The position numbers and the translations under genes are program-made. Positions 4,722 through 5,377 of a stretch of DNA of 5,377 nt are shown piece by piece (position 1 is the first letter of the stretch; every line of letters begins with the position of its first letter). Source of the DNA: Methanosarcinaceae archaeon (GTDB lineage: Archaea; Halobacteriota; Methanosarcinia; Methanosarcinales; Methanosarcinaceae). Below the pieces are notes generated by a model. The model saw only the letters and a list, made by a program, of their open reading frames with translations. It made no database searches and had not been told where the DNA came from. The stretch is taken from positions 1 to 5,377 of the forward strand of contig JAUSPM010000254.1 in the NCBI GenBank assembly GCA_030655675.1. Direction: 5' to 3'.

Positions 4722-5377
4722 ATGGCATTGTTCATCGAAATCAAAAACTTGACCATCGAATATGAAGGGGTTAAGGTACTGAATAACATTAACCTTGATA
4801 TTAATGAAGGCGAAGTCGTTGGAATATTGGGTAGAAGTGGGGCCGGAAAGACAATTCTTATGCACGTCTTACGAGGTGTTGAGATATATGAGAACATTAG
4901 TGGAGAAGTAATCTATCATCTGGCTCGATGTGACAAATGCGGCTACATAGAACCGCCAAGTAAAGTGGGTCAGAAATGTAACTGCAGTGATGAACTCTTG
5001 CAGTCATATGAGGCTGATCTTGTCAAACTTCAGTCACATGATATTCATAGAAAAGAGATCACAAAAAGAATTGCGATCATGCTTCAGCGTACATTTGCGT
5101 TGTATGGTGATGAGAGAGTTATTGTCAATGTAATGAACTCATTCACAGAGATAGGACACTCAAATGCTGATGCGTTGTCAAAATCAGTGGAACTTTTGGA
5201 TGAGGTACAGATGTCTCATCGTATGATGCATATAGCACGTGATTTAAGTGGTGGCGAGAAACAAAGAGTTGTTCTTGCGCGGCAACTTGTAAAGAGTCCA
5301 ATGCTGCTCCTTGCTGATGAACCAACAGGTACCCTTGATCCTAAAACCGCTGTAATCGTCCATGATGTCATAATGAA
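4722..5377 (+). CDS. atwA: Methyl-coenzyme M reductase system component A2 (ABC-type ATPase, partial)
   Basis: AtwA is a soluble ABC-type ATPase with two nucleotide-binding domains. It takes part in ATP-dependent reductive activation of methyl-CoM reductase, the nickel F430 enzyme that releases methane. The window holds 218 codons, that is, most of the first ATPase domain. Visible are Walker A GRSGAGKT at 37-44, the Q-loop glutamine at 122, the signature LSGGEKQR at 175-182, and Walker B ending in D199-E200 within LADEPTGTLDP. Between Walker A and the Q-loop is an insertion with four cysteines (70, 73, 86 and 88), typical of component A2 and suggestive of a bound metal. There are no membrane segments and no transporter gene beside it. 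The frame stays open to the right edge; the second ATPase domain should follow outside the window. Confidence 0.93.
   Translation, partial: MALFIEIKNLTIEYEGVKVLNNINLDINEGEVVGILGRSGAGKTILMHVLRGVEIYENISGEVIYHLARCDKCGYIEPPSKVGQKCNCSDELLQSYEADLVKLQSHDIHRKEITKRIAIMLQRTFALYGDERVIVNVMNSFTEIGHSNADALSKSVELLDEVQMSHRMMHIARDLSGGEKQRVVLARQLVKSPMLLLADEPTGTLDPKTAVIVHDVIM

Noticed and set aside
4664..4897. A 77-codon minus-strand frame at the atwA start
   Set aside because: Antisense to the Walker A region of atwA and across its ribosome site; it is a shadow.
4722..5377. ATPase subunit of a membrane ABC transporter
   Set aside because: The cysteine insertion and the whole sequence pattern match component A2, and no permease or binding protein is seen alongside. 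The only doubt is that the second half lies outside the window.

Overview
The window looks like chromosomal DNA of a methanogenic archaeon, most probably a member of the Methanosarcinales. The main support is the gene entering the right edge, which I recognise as atwA (methyl-coenzyme M reductase system component A2), a gene of methanogens and related methane-metabolising archaea. A presenilin-type intramembrane protease of the archaeal kind and a MoeA fused to a periplasmic-binding-protein-like domain, both common in methanogens, agree with this. Upstream regions carry archaeal TATA-like boxes rather than bacterial -35/-10 pairs. A Methanolobus- or Methanococcoides-like source is a guess from overall feel, not something the window proves.

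Layout, left to right. Bases 1-86 hold the last codons of a plus-strand gene that starts outside the window. Bases 87-290 are gene-free and hold a 34-bp tandem repeat (2.8 copies, 135-230) and a short GC-rich hairpin followed by T-runs (256-290). A minus-strand two-gene unit follows: a 76-residue protein with two membrane segments (2213-2443) and, 11 nt downstream of it, moeA (291-2201). Bases 2444-2713 are a divergent promoter region with one TATA-like box facing each way and a perfect 12-bp direct repeat, one copy near each promoter. Rightwards come the presenilin homologue (2714-3610), a HAD-superfamily protein related to the phosphorylation domain of P-type ATPases (3664-4464), a 257-nt gene-free region with a 19-bp imperfect direct repeat and a small dyad, and the first 218 codons of atwA (4722 to the edge).

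How the genes relate. MoeA inserts molybdate or tungstate into molybdopterin, which methanogens need for formylmethanofuran dehydrogenase. AtwA takes part in ATP-dependent activation of methyl-CoM reductase, the terminal enzyme of methanogenesis. The protease and the HAD protein have no assigned substrates and I see no direct pathway link to the other two. The spacing and promoters suggest three or four separate transcription units rather than one operon. I found no RNA genes, insertion sequences, CRISPR array or phage genes, and no convincing new multi-gene system. The most unusual signals are the tandem repeat behind moeA, the direct repeats in front of atwA, and the altered motif I of the HAD protein.
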